From: Christiangramia sp.
Lineage (GTDB): Bacteria > Bacteroidota > Bacteroidia > Flavobacteriales > Flavobacteriaceae
Length of the DNA stretch: 9,816 bases
Direction: 5' to 3'
NCBI GenBank assembly: GCA_024644145.1
Contig: JAHELO010000035.1
Coordinates: 1 to 9,816, forward strand
In this document: piece by piece, positions 1 through 6,819 of the stretch
How positions within the stretch are numbered: the first letter of the stretch is position 1
How the letters are laid out: each line of letters opens with the position of its first letter
The notes under the pieces: model-generated
Told to the model about the DNA's origin: nothing
The model's database searches: none
What the model saw: only the letters and a program-made list of their open reading frames with translations
Translations under genes and position numbers: made by a program

Positions 1-108
1 AAAGAAGAACTACTGGAAAAAGGCCAGACTGTATTGATTCCCGCAATTATAGATAAGGTTGAAATAAGTTCTGAAAATGCAGAGTTGCTCGAGATATATA
101 TTAAATGA
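1..108 (+). CDS. manA: Mannose-6-phosphate isomerase, C-terminal end (partial)
   Basis: The first 35 codons of the window are open in frame 1 and end at TGA (106-108); the 5' part lies outside the window. The peptide contains GQTVLIPA followed by a short strand and ends LLEIYIK. This resembles the end of the cupin-type C-terminal domain of type I mannose-6-phosphate isomerases, which typically end with a 'kGetvLiPA ... lLevyi' pattern. Those enzymes interconvert mannose 6-phosphate and fructose 6-phosphate in the cytosol with a zinc cofactor, but the zinc ligands would be upstream and cannot be checked. The gene converges on the quinone reductase gene with only 23 bases between the two stop codons and no visible terminator. 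Another cupin or sugar-isomerase family is possible because so little is visible. Confidence 0.6.
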   Translation, partial: KEELLEKGQTVLIPAIIDKVEISSENAELLEIYIK

Positions 109-131
109 TCTCCTGCAGCTGTTATATAGTT

Positions 132-1103
132 CTATGGAATAAGTAGAACCTTACTGGAGCTCTTGCCTGATTCCAGATATTCGTGGGCTTTCCTACCTTC
201 AGATAAACTGAATTTAACCGGATCTTTTATCTTTAAATCCGCCTGAAGGATCATCTTGAAGAGGCCTGCAGACCTACTTATTCTTTCTTCTGAAGAGGTT
301 AGGTATCCCCATAGGTCTCCGCCGGTTAGGGTTTTGCTTGTATCCATCAGCATCCTTGGGTCTACTTTTTTGGGATCTCCACCGCTCATTCCGTAAAAAA
401 CAACCCTCCCAGTTTCTTTAGTTACCTCAAAACTATCATTTAAAGTGATTCCTACACTATCGTAAGTAACATCCACACCCCTGGGGCCGGTTATCTCAAA
501 AACCCTGTCTTTCCATTTTTCATCTAAAATAATAGCATGATCTGCTCCGGAATCTGAAATGGTATGCAGTTTACCTTCACTCCGTGTAAGGCCAATCACT
601 TTTGCAGCTTTAGTCTTAGCAAATTGACAGAGCAACTGCCCAACTCCACCGGATGCAGCATGAACCAATACCCAGTCATCCTTTTTAATAGTATAGCTGT
701 CATTTGCCAGATATTGAGCTGTTAACCCTTGAAGCAATATAGATGCTGCAGTTTCAAAACTTATAGAATCAGGCAGTGGTATTATATGATCCTCCGGGAC
801 CCGTACAAATTCTGCATTTGCAAAAGGAACATCTGCGAATGCAACCCTATCTCCTGGTTTATACCCTGGCGAATTAGATTCTACGATCACCCCTGCAGCT
901 TCATAACCCGGAATATAGGGAGGTTCTCCTTTTAAATGATAATTTCCTTTTCTGCGATATATATCGGCATAATTGAGGCCTATAGCCCGGCATTCTATAA
1001 GGACTTCATTATTCCCAGTTACCGGCTTCTTAACCTCCTGGAATTCCATTACCTCTGGCCCTCCAAATCTTGAAAAGGTTAGGGCTTTCATCATCTCATT
1101 CAT
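132..1103 (-). CDS. Zinc-independent quinone oxidoreductase / MDR-family NADPH-dependent reductase
   Basis: A medium-chain dehydrogenase/reductase of 323 residues, the usual length for the quinone oxidoreductase (QOR, VAT-1-like) branch. Residues 1-125 form the GroES-like domain, with NYADIYRRKGNY at 44-55 and PGYEAAG at 66-72. The Rossmann domain follows, with the nucleotide-binding motif AASGGVG at 149-155. The C-terminal ESGKSSSKVLLIP matches the closing strand typical of QORs. The clustered cysteines that bind zinc in alcohol dehydrogenases are absent, so this is a zinc-free NADPH reductase of quinones or alpha,beta-unsaturated carbonyls. It is the second gene of a unit with the aldo/keto reductase, 16 bases downstream of that gene's stop. 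The first ATG is at 1103, but the family normally begins MKAL, so the ATG at 1091 (Met5) may be the true start. Neither has a clear Shine-Dalgarno. The substrate is unknown. Confidence 0.9.
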   Translation of the reverse strand: MNEMMKALTFSRFGGPEVMEFQEVKKPVTGNNEVLIECRAIGLNYADIYRRKGNYHLKGEPPYIPGYEAAGVIVESNSPGYKPGDRVAFADVPFANAEFVRVPEDHIIPLPDSISFETAASILLQGLTAQYLANDSYTIKKDDWVLVHAASGGVGQLLCQFAKTKAAKVIGLTRSEGKLHTISDSGADHAIILDEKWKDRVFEITGPRGVDVTYDSVGITLNDSFEVTKETGRVVFYGMSGGDPKKVDPRMLMDTSKTLTGGDLWGYLTSSEERISRSAGLFKMILQADLKIKDPVKFSLSEGRKAHEYLESGKSSSKVLLIP

Positions 1104-1119
1104 AAATCAAGACTAGAGT

Positions 1120-2115
1120 TTAATAATTTAAGATCGTATCTATTTGTTTCAGTTCTTCTTCACTGAAATTAATATTCTTAATTGCCTCAATATTATCTTC
1201 GAGCTGGGCAACATTACTCACGCCAACCAGTACAGATGTGACTCTCGTATCTTTTAACAACCAAGCTACTGCCATTTGGGCCAGGCTCTGATTTCTGCCT
1301 TGAGCGATATCATTCAACTGCTGAATCTGAAGTACTAATTCTCCAGTAATCCTTGAACGATCTAAATAACTTCCCTCTGTTGCAGCCCTCGAATTTTCAG
1401 GTATACCCGTAAGGTATTTAGAGGTTAATATTCCCTGTTCAAGAGGAGAAAATACGATACTTCCAATTCCTATATCGGCCAGTGTATCTAATAAGCCGTC
1501 TTCAACCCAACGATCCATCATATTATATCGAGGCTGATGGATTATAAACGGGGTGCGCTGTTTTTTTAAGATTTCAGCCGCTCTTGCAGTATCTTCAGCG
1601 TTATACTGAGAAATACCTACGTATAATGCTTTGCCTTGCCTTACGATCTGGTCCAGGGCTCCCATAGTTTCTTCGAGAGGGGTATCCGGGTCAGGACGGT
1701 GGTGGTAGAAAATATCTACATAATCCAACCCCATCCTTTTTAAAGACTGATCCAGACTGGCAATAAGATATTTGCGTGAACCGAAATTTCCATAAGGTCC
1801 GGGCCACATGTCCCAGCCGGCTTTGGTCGAAATGATAAGTTCATCCCTGTAAGTTTTAAAATCTTCCTGAAAAATTTTTCCGAAATTCTTTTCAGCTGAA
1901 CCGTAGGGCGGACCATAGTTGTTTGCCAGGTCAAAATGAGTGATCCCATTATTAAAAGCCGTTCTTAATATTGAGCGAGCATTTTCAAAATTATCATTGT
2001 CGCCGAAATTATGCCATAGTCCTAACGAAAGAAGGGGTAATTTAATTCCGCTTTTTCCGCAGCGTCTATACTCCATGGTATTATAACGGTTCTTAGAAGC
2101 ATGAAATTGATCCAT
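1120..2115 (-). CDS. yghZ: Aldo/keto reductase, YghZ (L-glyceraldehyde 3-phosphate reductase) type
   Basis: A 331-residue TIM-barrel aldo/keto reductase, close in length and sequence to E. coli YghZ (AKR14), which reduces L-glyceraldehyde 3-phosphate and methylglyoxal with NADPH. Signature stretches shared with YghZ from memory are YRRCGKSG (16-23), LSLGLWHNFG (29-38), THFDLANNYGPP (59-70), ISTKAGWDMWPGPYG (95-109), and LKRMGLDYVDIFYHHR (125-140). The catalytic tetrad is visible: Asp62, Tyr67, Lys98 and His139. The end, LLKDTRVTSVLVGVSNVAQLEDN, is the cofactor-binding C-terminal region. It leads a probable operon with the quinone reductase downstream, suggesting detoxification of reactive aldehydes. 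A weak Bacteroidota -7 element (TAAATTCG, reverse complement of 2142-2149) lies about 27 bases upstream of the ATG. An alternative start at Met14 is possible, but E. coli YghZ also has a similar N-terminal extension. Confidence 0.93.
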   Translation of the reverse strand: MDQFHASKNRYNTMEYRRCGKSGIKLPLLSLGLWHNFGDNDNFENARSILRTAFNNGITHFDLANNYGPPYGSAEKNFGKIFQEDFKTYRDELIISTKAGWDMWPGPYGNFGSRKYLIASLDQSLKRMGLDYVDIFYHHRPDPDTPLEETMGALDQIVRQGKALYVGISQYNAEDTARAAEILKKQRTPFIIHQPRYNMMDRWVEDGLLDTLADIGIGSIVFSPLEQGILTSKYLTGIPENSRAATEGSYLDRSRITGELVLQIQQLNDIAQGRNQSLAQMAVAWLLKDTRVTSVLVGVSNVAQLEDNIEAIKNINFSEEELKQIDTILNY

Positions 2116-2191
2116 AAATTATTATTCCAATTTAAGAAATACGAATTTACAGAATTAAGCCCGGAAAAATGAGGGTAGTAGGTTTTAAGAA

Positions 2192-2650
2192 CTAGTTCTT
2201 TCTGAAAGTAAGGAAAGCCGTATTACCAATGGCATTGGCGGCAAGCTGTAGTTTGATTTCGCTATTGCTGGCAGAGATTATATCATAATTATTCGCCAGT
2301 TCTCCAAGCTTGCCTGAAGAGTCAAAGAATATATGGAAATCCACATCATTATAAGGATCATATTCATCACCAGAGTCGCTATTCACTCTCCAGGTTCCAG
2401 TAACTTCATCTACCTGCGATATAGCAGTGAGATGGTTTGCCTCTTCAAATCTGAAAAAATAATCGCTATAATTTGCGGTGTTTTCTTCGTTATTAAGAGT
2501 GAAATTGGTGATCTCCCATTCCCCTGTACGCACAATAAGATTTAATTCATTTACTTCAGCTTGGGTCCGGCTAATATCATCCCTGTCTGTATCACAGGAA
2601 AGGATTAGACTCGTAATTAAAAGTACCAGCACAATTTTAAATCTTTTCAT
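2192..2650 (-). CDS. Small lipocalin-like lipoprotein, unknown function
   Basis: A 152-residue protein starting at the ATG at 2650. The signal peptide has Lys-Arg at 2-3, a hydrophobic core at 6-17 and the lipobox LILSC with Cys19 as the lipidated residue. Asp, Thr, Asp, Arg, Asp, Asp follow the cysteine. Acidic residues at these positions act as surface-export signals for lipoproteins in several Bacteroidota, so the mature protein may sit on the outer membrane or cell surface. The rest is predicted to be beta-rich, with WEITNF, FFRFEE and GTWRV motifs like the small lipocalin-fold lipoproteins widespread in Flavobacteriia. The reading frame stays open upstream to a TTG at 2686, but that codon lies inside a -7 promoter box, so the ATG start is preferred. 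No enzyme motif is present. It may be transcribed alone, 76 bases before the aldo/keto reductase. Confidence 0.8.
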   Translation of the reverse strand: MKRFKIVLVLLITSLILSCDTDRDDISRTQAEVNELNLIVRTGEWEITNFTLNNEENTANYSDYFFRFEEANHLTAISQVDEVTGTWRVNSDSGDEYDPYNDVDFHIFFDSSGKLGELANNYDIISASNSEIKLQLAANAIGNTAFLTFRKN

Positions 2651-2683
2651 AGGGCTAACCGATCTTATGTGATTGATAATTTG

Positions 2684-2691
2684 CAAACGTA
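2684..2691 (-). promoter_or_regulatory. Bacteroidota-type -7 promoter element for the lipoprotein gene
   Basis: The minus strand reads TACGTTTG, an exact match to the Bacteroidota -7 consensus TAnnTTTG. It would give a leader of about 25-30 bases before the ATG at 2650. No convincing TTTG -33 element was found at the usual spacing, so the call rests on the -7 box and its position. Confidence 0.4.
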
Positions 2692-2846
2692 AAACTAAAC
2701 AACCTATTGTTTTTATTTAAGGAAATTTTAAGAATTAACATTCGGGAAATCAAAGGTCACAGAATTTATTGGGTTAGTTATGAAGTTGTTATATAGAAAA
2801 TCCCAGGCCGAATTCTGTTTCAAATAAAACAAGAGGAGTTAAATAA

Positions 2847-3032
2847 ATGAGATTTGATCAGGAAATCTTAAGTTTAAAATATAACAATTCAGGTAGCAGT
2901 CTTCTATTTGAGGTGGCTATACTGGGAAATCTTAACTTAGTTTTAAAACTTGAAAAATATCAATGGATTAACTTCGCATTAGATATGTACCGTAAATATT
3001 TTACGGATAACCGGTATGGTAACAGCGGTTGA
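2847..3032 (+). CDS. Small ORF, 61 residues, unknown
   Basis: An open frame that may encode a 61-residue cytosolic protein. It is preceded by AGAGGAG at about 2831-2837, one of the few good Shine-Dalgarno-like sequences in this window, 9-10 bases before the ATG. This is the main argument for translation. The middle (residues 19-36) alternates hydrophobic and polar residues like beta strands, and residues 38-52 are aromatic-rich (YQWINF, MYRKYF). I recognise no domain, signal peptide or membrane helix. A perfect 7-bp inverted repeat (2990-3006) falls inside the frame near its 3' end. It lies on the plus strand, divergent from the lipoprotein gene, and is followed 57 bases later by another small ORF. 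It could equally be chance open sequence in AT-rich DNA. Confidence 0.3.
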   Translation: MRFDQEILSLKYNNSGSSLLFEVAILGNLNLVLKLEKYQWINFALDMYRKYFTDNRYGNSG

Positions 3033-3089
3033 AATTGAAAGTGCAACCTCTTTTTCAGGTTCAGATTTTTATTCTTTAAATAGAATCCT

Positions 3090-3317
3090 ATGCAGCTGGT
3101 TAATATTTCAAAAACAGGAGACACATACACTGTGAAGGCTCTAAAAACCTTTAAATTATTAGGTTTACAATTATTTTCTAAGGTTACTTCCTATACAATA
3201 TCCCCTCAAGATAAGGATTGGTGCGCTGCCGATAAAGCTGGTGACATCTCTGAAAAGACAAAAATCAAACTCAATAAATGGCTTAGGGATCATCAAAGAT
3301 TTATTGAGAAATCTTAA
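3090..3317 (+). CDS. Small protein of 75 residues, unknown function
   Basis: A 75-residue open frame with a composition that looks like real protein. The N-terminal half (TYTVKALKTF, LQLFSKVTSYTI) suggests two or three beta strands. The C-terminal half is charged and probably helical (SEKTKIKLNKWLRDHQRFIEK). It contains one Trp-Cys pair at 44-45 and no signal peptide or membrane segment. An in-frame TAG at 3081-3083 fixes the start close to this ATG, with no Shine-Dalgarno, which is common in this phylum. No family is recognised. Its partner upstream is the 61-residue ORF, and about 120 bases downstream comes the 30-residue membrane microprotein candidate. A chance ORF remains possible, though the segmented composition makes it the more likely real gene of the two small ORFs. 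Confidence 0.45.
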   Translation: MQLVNISKTGDTYTVKALKTFKLLGLQLFSKVTSYTISPQDKDWCAADKAGDISEKTKIKLNKWLRDHQRFIEKS

Positions 3318-3821
3318 TTTTATATTAAAATAATAATGTATATTTAATTTCTTGATTACTGAAGATCAGTTGTTAAGTTTATTGCTCCATCTAATTTCTC
3401 CCCCAGATCATAATATTTATTAATTCTAAGATTAATATCTATGGATTCTCAGGCTAAGAGAGAAGATCAGGTAAAAGGAGTGATTTTTATTATCAGTATC
3501 CTTTTAATAGTATTTATCTCCATATTTAAATAGTAGACTTTAATTGAACTAGGATACAACCAGCCTTCCTAAAAGGGGTGAGGATGTTTGTCTATTCTAA
3601 TTGACTTTATCAATAATTAGATCAAAGAAACAGGTTTTTTTTATAATGGATCTTATGCTCTAATACATCAAATTTATACTGCATAAACTATTCCCATTAG
3701 GTTGGTAAGTCTTAAAACACGGGTGATTTAGCTAAAATTACTATAAAATTTAGCCTAATATCAGGTAAGCTTTTTTATTTCCTATAACTTTAAAATTAAT
3801 AACTAACCAAAAAATAATTTT
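3318..3821. other. Gap of about 500 bases with one microprotein candidate
   Basis: Apart from the 30-codon frame at 3441-3533 I see no coding sequence on either strand; other ATG-initiated frames here are about 20 codons or shorter. A run of eight T at 3633-3640 has no convincing hairpin before it. A 6-bp stem (GCTAAA/TTTAGC) lies at 3730-3754. Just before the DUF1206 gene is TAACTTTA at 3785-3792, one mismatch from the -7 consensus TAnnTTTG, which would give a leader of about 20-25 bases; a clear -33 element is missing. Confidence 0.5.
3441..3533 (+). CDS. Candidate 30-residue single-pass membrane microprotein
   Basis: ATG at 3441 opens a 30-codon frame ending in TAG at 3531-3533. The product starts with a short charged segment (MDSQAKREDQVK) and continues with 17 uninterrupted hydrophobic or small residues, GVIFIISILLIVFISIF, ending in a single Lys. 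A polar N-terminus, one transmembrane helix and an abrupt stop after a positively charged residue is the classic shape of small bacterial inner-membrane proteins that bind or regulate larger membrane complexes. No Shine-Dalgarno is present. The next gene encodes a six-helix membrane protein (DUF1206), but nearly 290 bases separate them, so a functional link is speculative. Isoleucine- and phenylalanine-rich frames arise easily in AT-rich DNA, which keeps confidence modest. Confidence 0.4.
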   Translation: MDSQAKREDQVKGVIFIISILLIVFISIFK

Positions 3822-4601
3822 ATGAGTAATAAAAAGGAAAATTTTGCACGCTTTGGTATGGCCGCTAAAGGAGCTGTATACTCTTTAATTGGTGTGTTAA
3901 CTGCACTTGCAGCCTTTGGTCAGGGTGGTCAGCAAACCGGGGGAAAAGGAGCCTTACAATATTTGGCGCAACAGTCTTACGGCCAGATATTATTGGTGAT
4001 ATTAGGAATAGGCTTATTAGGCTATGTTTTCTGGAGAATGTACCAGGTATTTGCGAATCCTAAAGGTTTTGATGATGATGCTAAAGGTTATGGTAAAAGG
4101 GTAGCATATTTCATTAGTGGTTTAATTTATGGAGGATTTGCTTTTTATGCATTTAAATTAGCATTTGGAAGTAGCTCTGGTGGATCTGGATCACTAATGG
4201 GAACTTTGATGTCTGGTTCTAATGGAGATACTATTGCCATTATTATTGGAATAGGGATGGCGATTAAAGCGATCTATGACCTTTATCGTGCTTATTCCAA
4301 TAAATTCAGAGAAGAGGTTGAAGAATCTGGAATGGATCATAAGGAACAAAAATTACTTATAAATGCAGGGAAGTTCGGGCATACCTCAAGAGGAGCGGTG
4401 ATCGCTTTGATGGCCTATCTTACCTTAAAATCTGGCCTTGCTAGTGGAAGCAAAATCAGTACGCAAACCGATGCTTTTAGTTATATACAAAGTGAATTCG
4501 GATCTATAGTTCTGGGTATTGTGGCGATAGGTTTCGTAGGATATGGAGTCTATATGTTTATTAAAGCCAAGCATCCAGATCTAAGTGTGGCTCCACATTA
4601 A
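3822..4601 (+). CDS. DUF1206 family six-helix integral membrane protein
   Basis: A 259-residue protein of the DUF1206 family, built from three repeats of a two-helix unit. Likely helices are about 15-33, 54-77, 93-115, 135-157, 187-205 and 227-247. The first repeat shows the family signature: ARFGMAAKGAVYSLIGVL at 9-26, then GYVFWRMYQ at 67-75. The second begins YGKRVAYFISGLIYGGFAFYA; the third begins FGHTSRGAVIALMAY at 185-199 and closes with GYGVYMFIKAKHPDL. Glycine-rich loops follow helices 1 and 3. There is no signal peptide and no catalytic motif; the function of the family is not established. Length is normal for the family. The leader is A-rich without a Shine-Dalgarno. The gene appears monocistronic and ends with a strong intrinsic terminator. 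Confidence 0.9.
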   Translation: MSNKKENFARFGMAAKGAVYSLIGVLTALAAFGQGGQQTGGKGALQYLAQQSYGQILLVILGIGLLGYVFWRMYQVFANPKGFDDDAKGYGKRVAYFISGLIYGGFAFYAFKLAFGSSSGGSGSLMGTLMSGSNGDTIAIIIGIGMAIKAIYDLYRAYSNKFREEVEESGMDHKEQKLLINAGKFGHTSRGAVIALMAYLTLKSGLASGSKISTQTDAFSYIQSEFGSIVLGIVAIGFVGYGVYMFIKAKHPDLSVAPH

Positions 4602-4626
4602 AATTTTTTCTATTTAATTATAATTT

Positions 4627-4660
4627 AAGCCTGTTGTATAAAAACAACGGGCTTTTTTTT
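4627..4660 (+). terminator. Rho-independent terminator of the DUF1206 gene
   Basis: An 11-bp stem (AAGCCTGTTGT at 4627-4637 with ACAACGGGCTT at 4644-4654, one G-U pair) closes a six-base loop, ATAAAA. The T run at 4653-4660 overlaps the end of the stem. It lies 25 bases after the DUF1206 stop. Read from the other strand it lacks a good T run, so it mainly serves the plus strand. Confidence 0.9.
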
Positions 4661-4800
4661 GATACCGGGACTATTGGCCTGGCAGTATCTAATATCTCAT
4701 ATTGTGAAGGGTAAATCTGTATGTGTGAACCTTATAATGTTAAACGTCACAGTTCTAAGTATGGGGATACTGTTACTTCTGAAAGTTATTGATCCTTTCC

Positions 4801-6819
4801 TTATTGGGTGGTTTGCGAACTCATTAGTTCATCAATGTTAACAGATTTTAGATCCCTGATAATATTGTGGAATTCGCTGGTAATTTCTGAAACTTTTGCC
4901 TGTAGACTACTACATTTATGATTCTTGTCTTCTAGAATGTGCTGACATTCTCTTAGTAATTTCACCAGGTTGTCTGATTTTATATAATAAACAGACATGG
5001 TACTTTTATGTATAAGATCTGAAATTTTTTCCGGGTCTTTCGTCTGTATCGCTTTTTGAAAATCAGCCAGATAATCTTCAAACGATATTGCAGTATTCTT
5101 CACGAATTTCCTTAAAAATTCAGGCTTGTTATTTGCCATTTTTATAACCCTGCTAAGATCAAAGGTTTGATCAGAATCACCGGAATCTTTGCTAGGACTA
5201 GCTGTTTTTGGATTGTCTGATTTTGAAATGTGTTTTATATCCTTCAGGTTATGTTTAGTCTTGATGTAATGTGATAAAACCTTAAAAAGATCATCAGGTC
5301 CAAAAGGTTTACTAATAAAATCATCTATTCCAGCCCTCTGTAGTTCAGCCTGAATATTTTCCCTGCTGGTAGCAGATAATGCAAGAATTGCAGGCTGGTG
5401 TTCAAGATCAAGATTCCTAATAGTAGATGATGCTTCAAAACCATTAATAATCGGCATATGCAGATCCATCAGGAGCACATCGTATTTTTCCTTTGTAACA
5501 GCATTGATGGCTTCCTTGCCATTTTCAGCAGTATCAAAATCAATTTTCCAGTCACTTAGGTATTCCGAGATCACGAATATATTCACGGGATTGTCTTCAA
5601 CTACTAAAACTTTAGCTGAATCCAGGACCTCTGAATCTATATGATCAAAGATCTGATTGGCTTTAGGATTAGCAAAGTCATAGTTATCATACTCTATCTG
5701 AAAACTAAAAACGGACCCCTTGTCAATTTCACTTTCAACTTTAATTTCGCTATTGTGAAGTTGGAGTAATTTCTGTGTAATACTAAGTCCCAGGCCTGTA
5801 CCACCATATTCAAGATTTACATCATAGCTAGCCTGTGAAAATTCCTTAAAGATACTTTGCAGTTTATCTTTTGGGATCCCAATACCGGTATCCTCAATCT
5901 TAAAATCTAATTTTATTTTTTCTTTACCTATCTCATTCAGATCCACGATAAGTTTTACGTGGCCGTGGCAGGTAAATTTGATCGCGTTACCTATTAAATT
6001 GGTTAAGATCTGGTTTAACTTAATGGGGTCTCCGGTAATATATGAAGGGATGTCATCATCCAGTTCAGATAGTAGCTGGATTTCTTTTTCTTTACACTTT
6101 ACATCGAAGGTATGAATAAGACTGTCCACCAGTCTTCGAATAGAAAATGATTTCTTTTCTAATTCTACCTGCCTGGCTTCCATTTTACTCAGGTCCAGAA
6201 GATTATTAATAAGGCTAAGTAGACTATCTGAGGATAGTCTTAGAATATCTGAATACTCTTTTTGTTTAGCGTTTAAAGGTGTTTTCGCCAGGAGGTTTCC
6301 AATACCCAGGATTGCATTCAAAGGTGTTCTAATCTCGTGACTGATGGTTGCCAGAAACTCTGCTTTGGCCTTGGAAGATTCTTCAGCCTTTATTTTAGAT
6401 TTGATTAATTCCTGCTCATATTTTTTGCGGTCTGTAATATCATAGACCGAAGCTCTGTACCGGTTGTCATTAACTGTAGGGCCCTTGATCTCTTTGACAT
6501 TGATTAGGGCAGGGAAAGACGACTTATCCTTCTTTTTAATCTCAAAATTGATCTCATTCGCAAACCCCTGAATTCTAATTAATGGAAAAAAATGAGTTTC
6601 AAAAAAGATTTTGCCACCCATTTTAAAGAGATCCTGAATCTTAGTATGTCCAATAAGTTCATCCCTCGAGTATCCAAGCCAATTGAGGAGCGTTTTATTT
6701 AAGTTATAAATCGTTCCATTATTGGTAAAGGATATATAACCACATGGGGCATCATGGTATAATTCTTCAGCAGATTCATACACTTTTGCCTCTGGGGTAT
6801 TTTTTGGGGTTTTACTCAT
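4801..6819 (-). CDS. Soluble PAS hybrid histidine kinase (PAS-HisKA-HATPase-REC-Hpt-like)
   Basis: A 672-residue cytosolic kinase with no signal peptide or membrane helix. The PAS domain spans about 14-130, starting YHDAPCGYISF, with a GGKIFFETHFFPLIRIQGF segment at 68-86 and ITDRKKYEQEL at its end. Pieces such as DAPCG and ETHFxPLxRxQG recall the PAS domains of RsbP and of other proteins paired with RsbQ-like hydrolases. A short helix leads to HisKA with SHEIRTPLN at 160-168 (phospho-acceptor His161). HATPase_c shows Asn278 in the N box, DTGIGIP at 310-316 and GGTGLGL at 339-345. The receiver domain, about 403-520, has Glu408/Asp409, phospho-acceptor Asp452, Ser482 and Lys504. A linker (530-552) and a helical Hpt-like domain (553-668) follow; His604 is the only plausible phosphohistidine, but the usual HxLKGS pattern is degenerate. 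The start overlaps the stop of the hydrolase gene (TAATG), so the two are probably translated together. No output regulator is nearby. Confidence 0.93.
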   Translation of the reverse strand: MSKTPKNTPEAKVYESAEELYHDAPCGYISFTNNGTIYNLNKTLLNWLGYSRDELIGHTKIQDLFKMGGKIFFETHFFPLIRIQGFANEINFEIKKKDKSSFPALINVKEIKGPTVNDNRYRASVYDITDRKKYEQELIKSKIKAEESSKAKAEFLATISHEIRTPLNAILGIGNLLAKTPLNAKQKEYSDILRLSSDSLLSLINNLLDLSKMEARQVELEKKSFSIRRLVDSLIHTFDVKCKEKEIQLLSELDDDIPSYITGDPIKLNQILTNLIGNAIKFTCHGHVKLIVDLNEIGKEKIKLDFKIEDTGIGIPKDKLQSIFKEFSQASYDVNLEYGGTGLGLSITQKLLQLHNSEIKVESEIDKGSVFSFQIEYDNYDFANPKANQIFDHIDSEVLDSAKVLVVEDNPVNIFVISEYLSDWKIDFDTAENGKEAINAVTKEKYDVLLMDLHMPIINGFEASSTIRNLDLEHQPAILALSATSRENIQAELQRAGIDDFISKPFGPDDLFKVLSHYIKTKHNLKDIKHISKSDNPKTASPSKDSGDSDQTFDLSRVIKMANNKPEFLRKFVKNTAISFEDYLADFQKAIQTKDPEKISDLIHKSTMSVYYIKSDNLVKLLRECQHILEDKNHKCSSLQAKVSEITSEFHNIIRDLKSVNIDELMSSQTTQ

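Noticed and set aside
729..935. Plus-strand frame opposite the quinone reductase gene
   Set aside because: The minus-strand protein has clear family motifs throughout; the antisense product is rich in Cys, Arg and Ile with no domain, as expected of a shadow frame.
2333..2672. Two plus-strand frames opposite the lipoprotein gene
   Set aside because: They overlap each other and the lipoprotein, whose signal peptide and lipobox support the minus strand.
2651..2686. Upstream TTG start for the lipoprotein, adding 12 residues
   Set aside because: The extension would push the signal peptide inward, and the TTG overlaps the likely -7 promoter box; the ATG at 2650 gives a standard lipoprotein signal peptide.
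3317..3331. AT-only inverted repeat ATTTTA/TAAAAT after the 75-codon ORF
   Set aside because: The stem has no GC pairs and no T run follows, so it is unlikely to terminate transcription.
4659..4841. A plus-strand frame of 60 codons after the DUF1206 terminator
   Set aside because: It starts right at the terminator T run, overlaps the 3' end of the kinase gene on the other strand, lacks a ribosome binding site and has no recognisable content.
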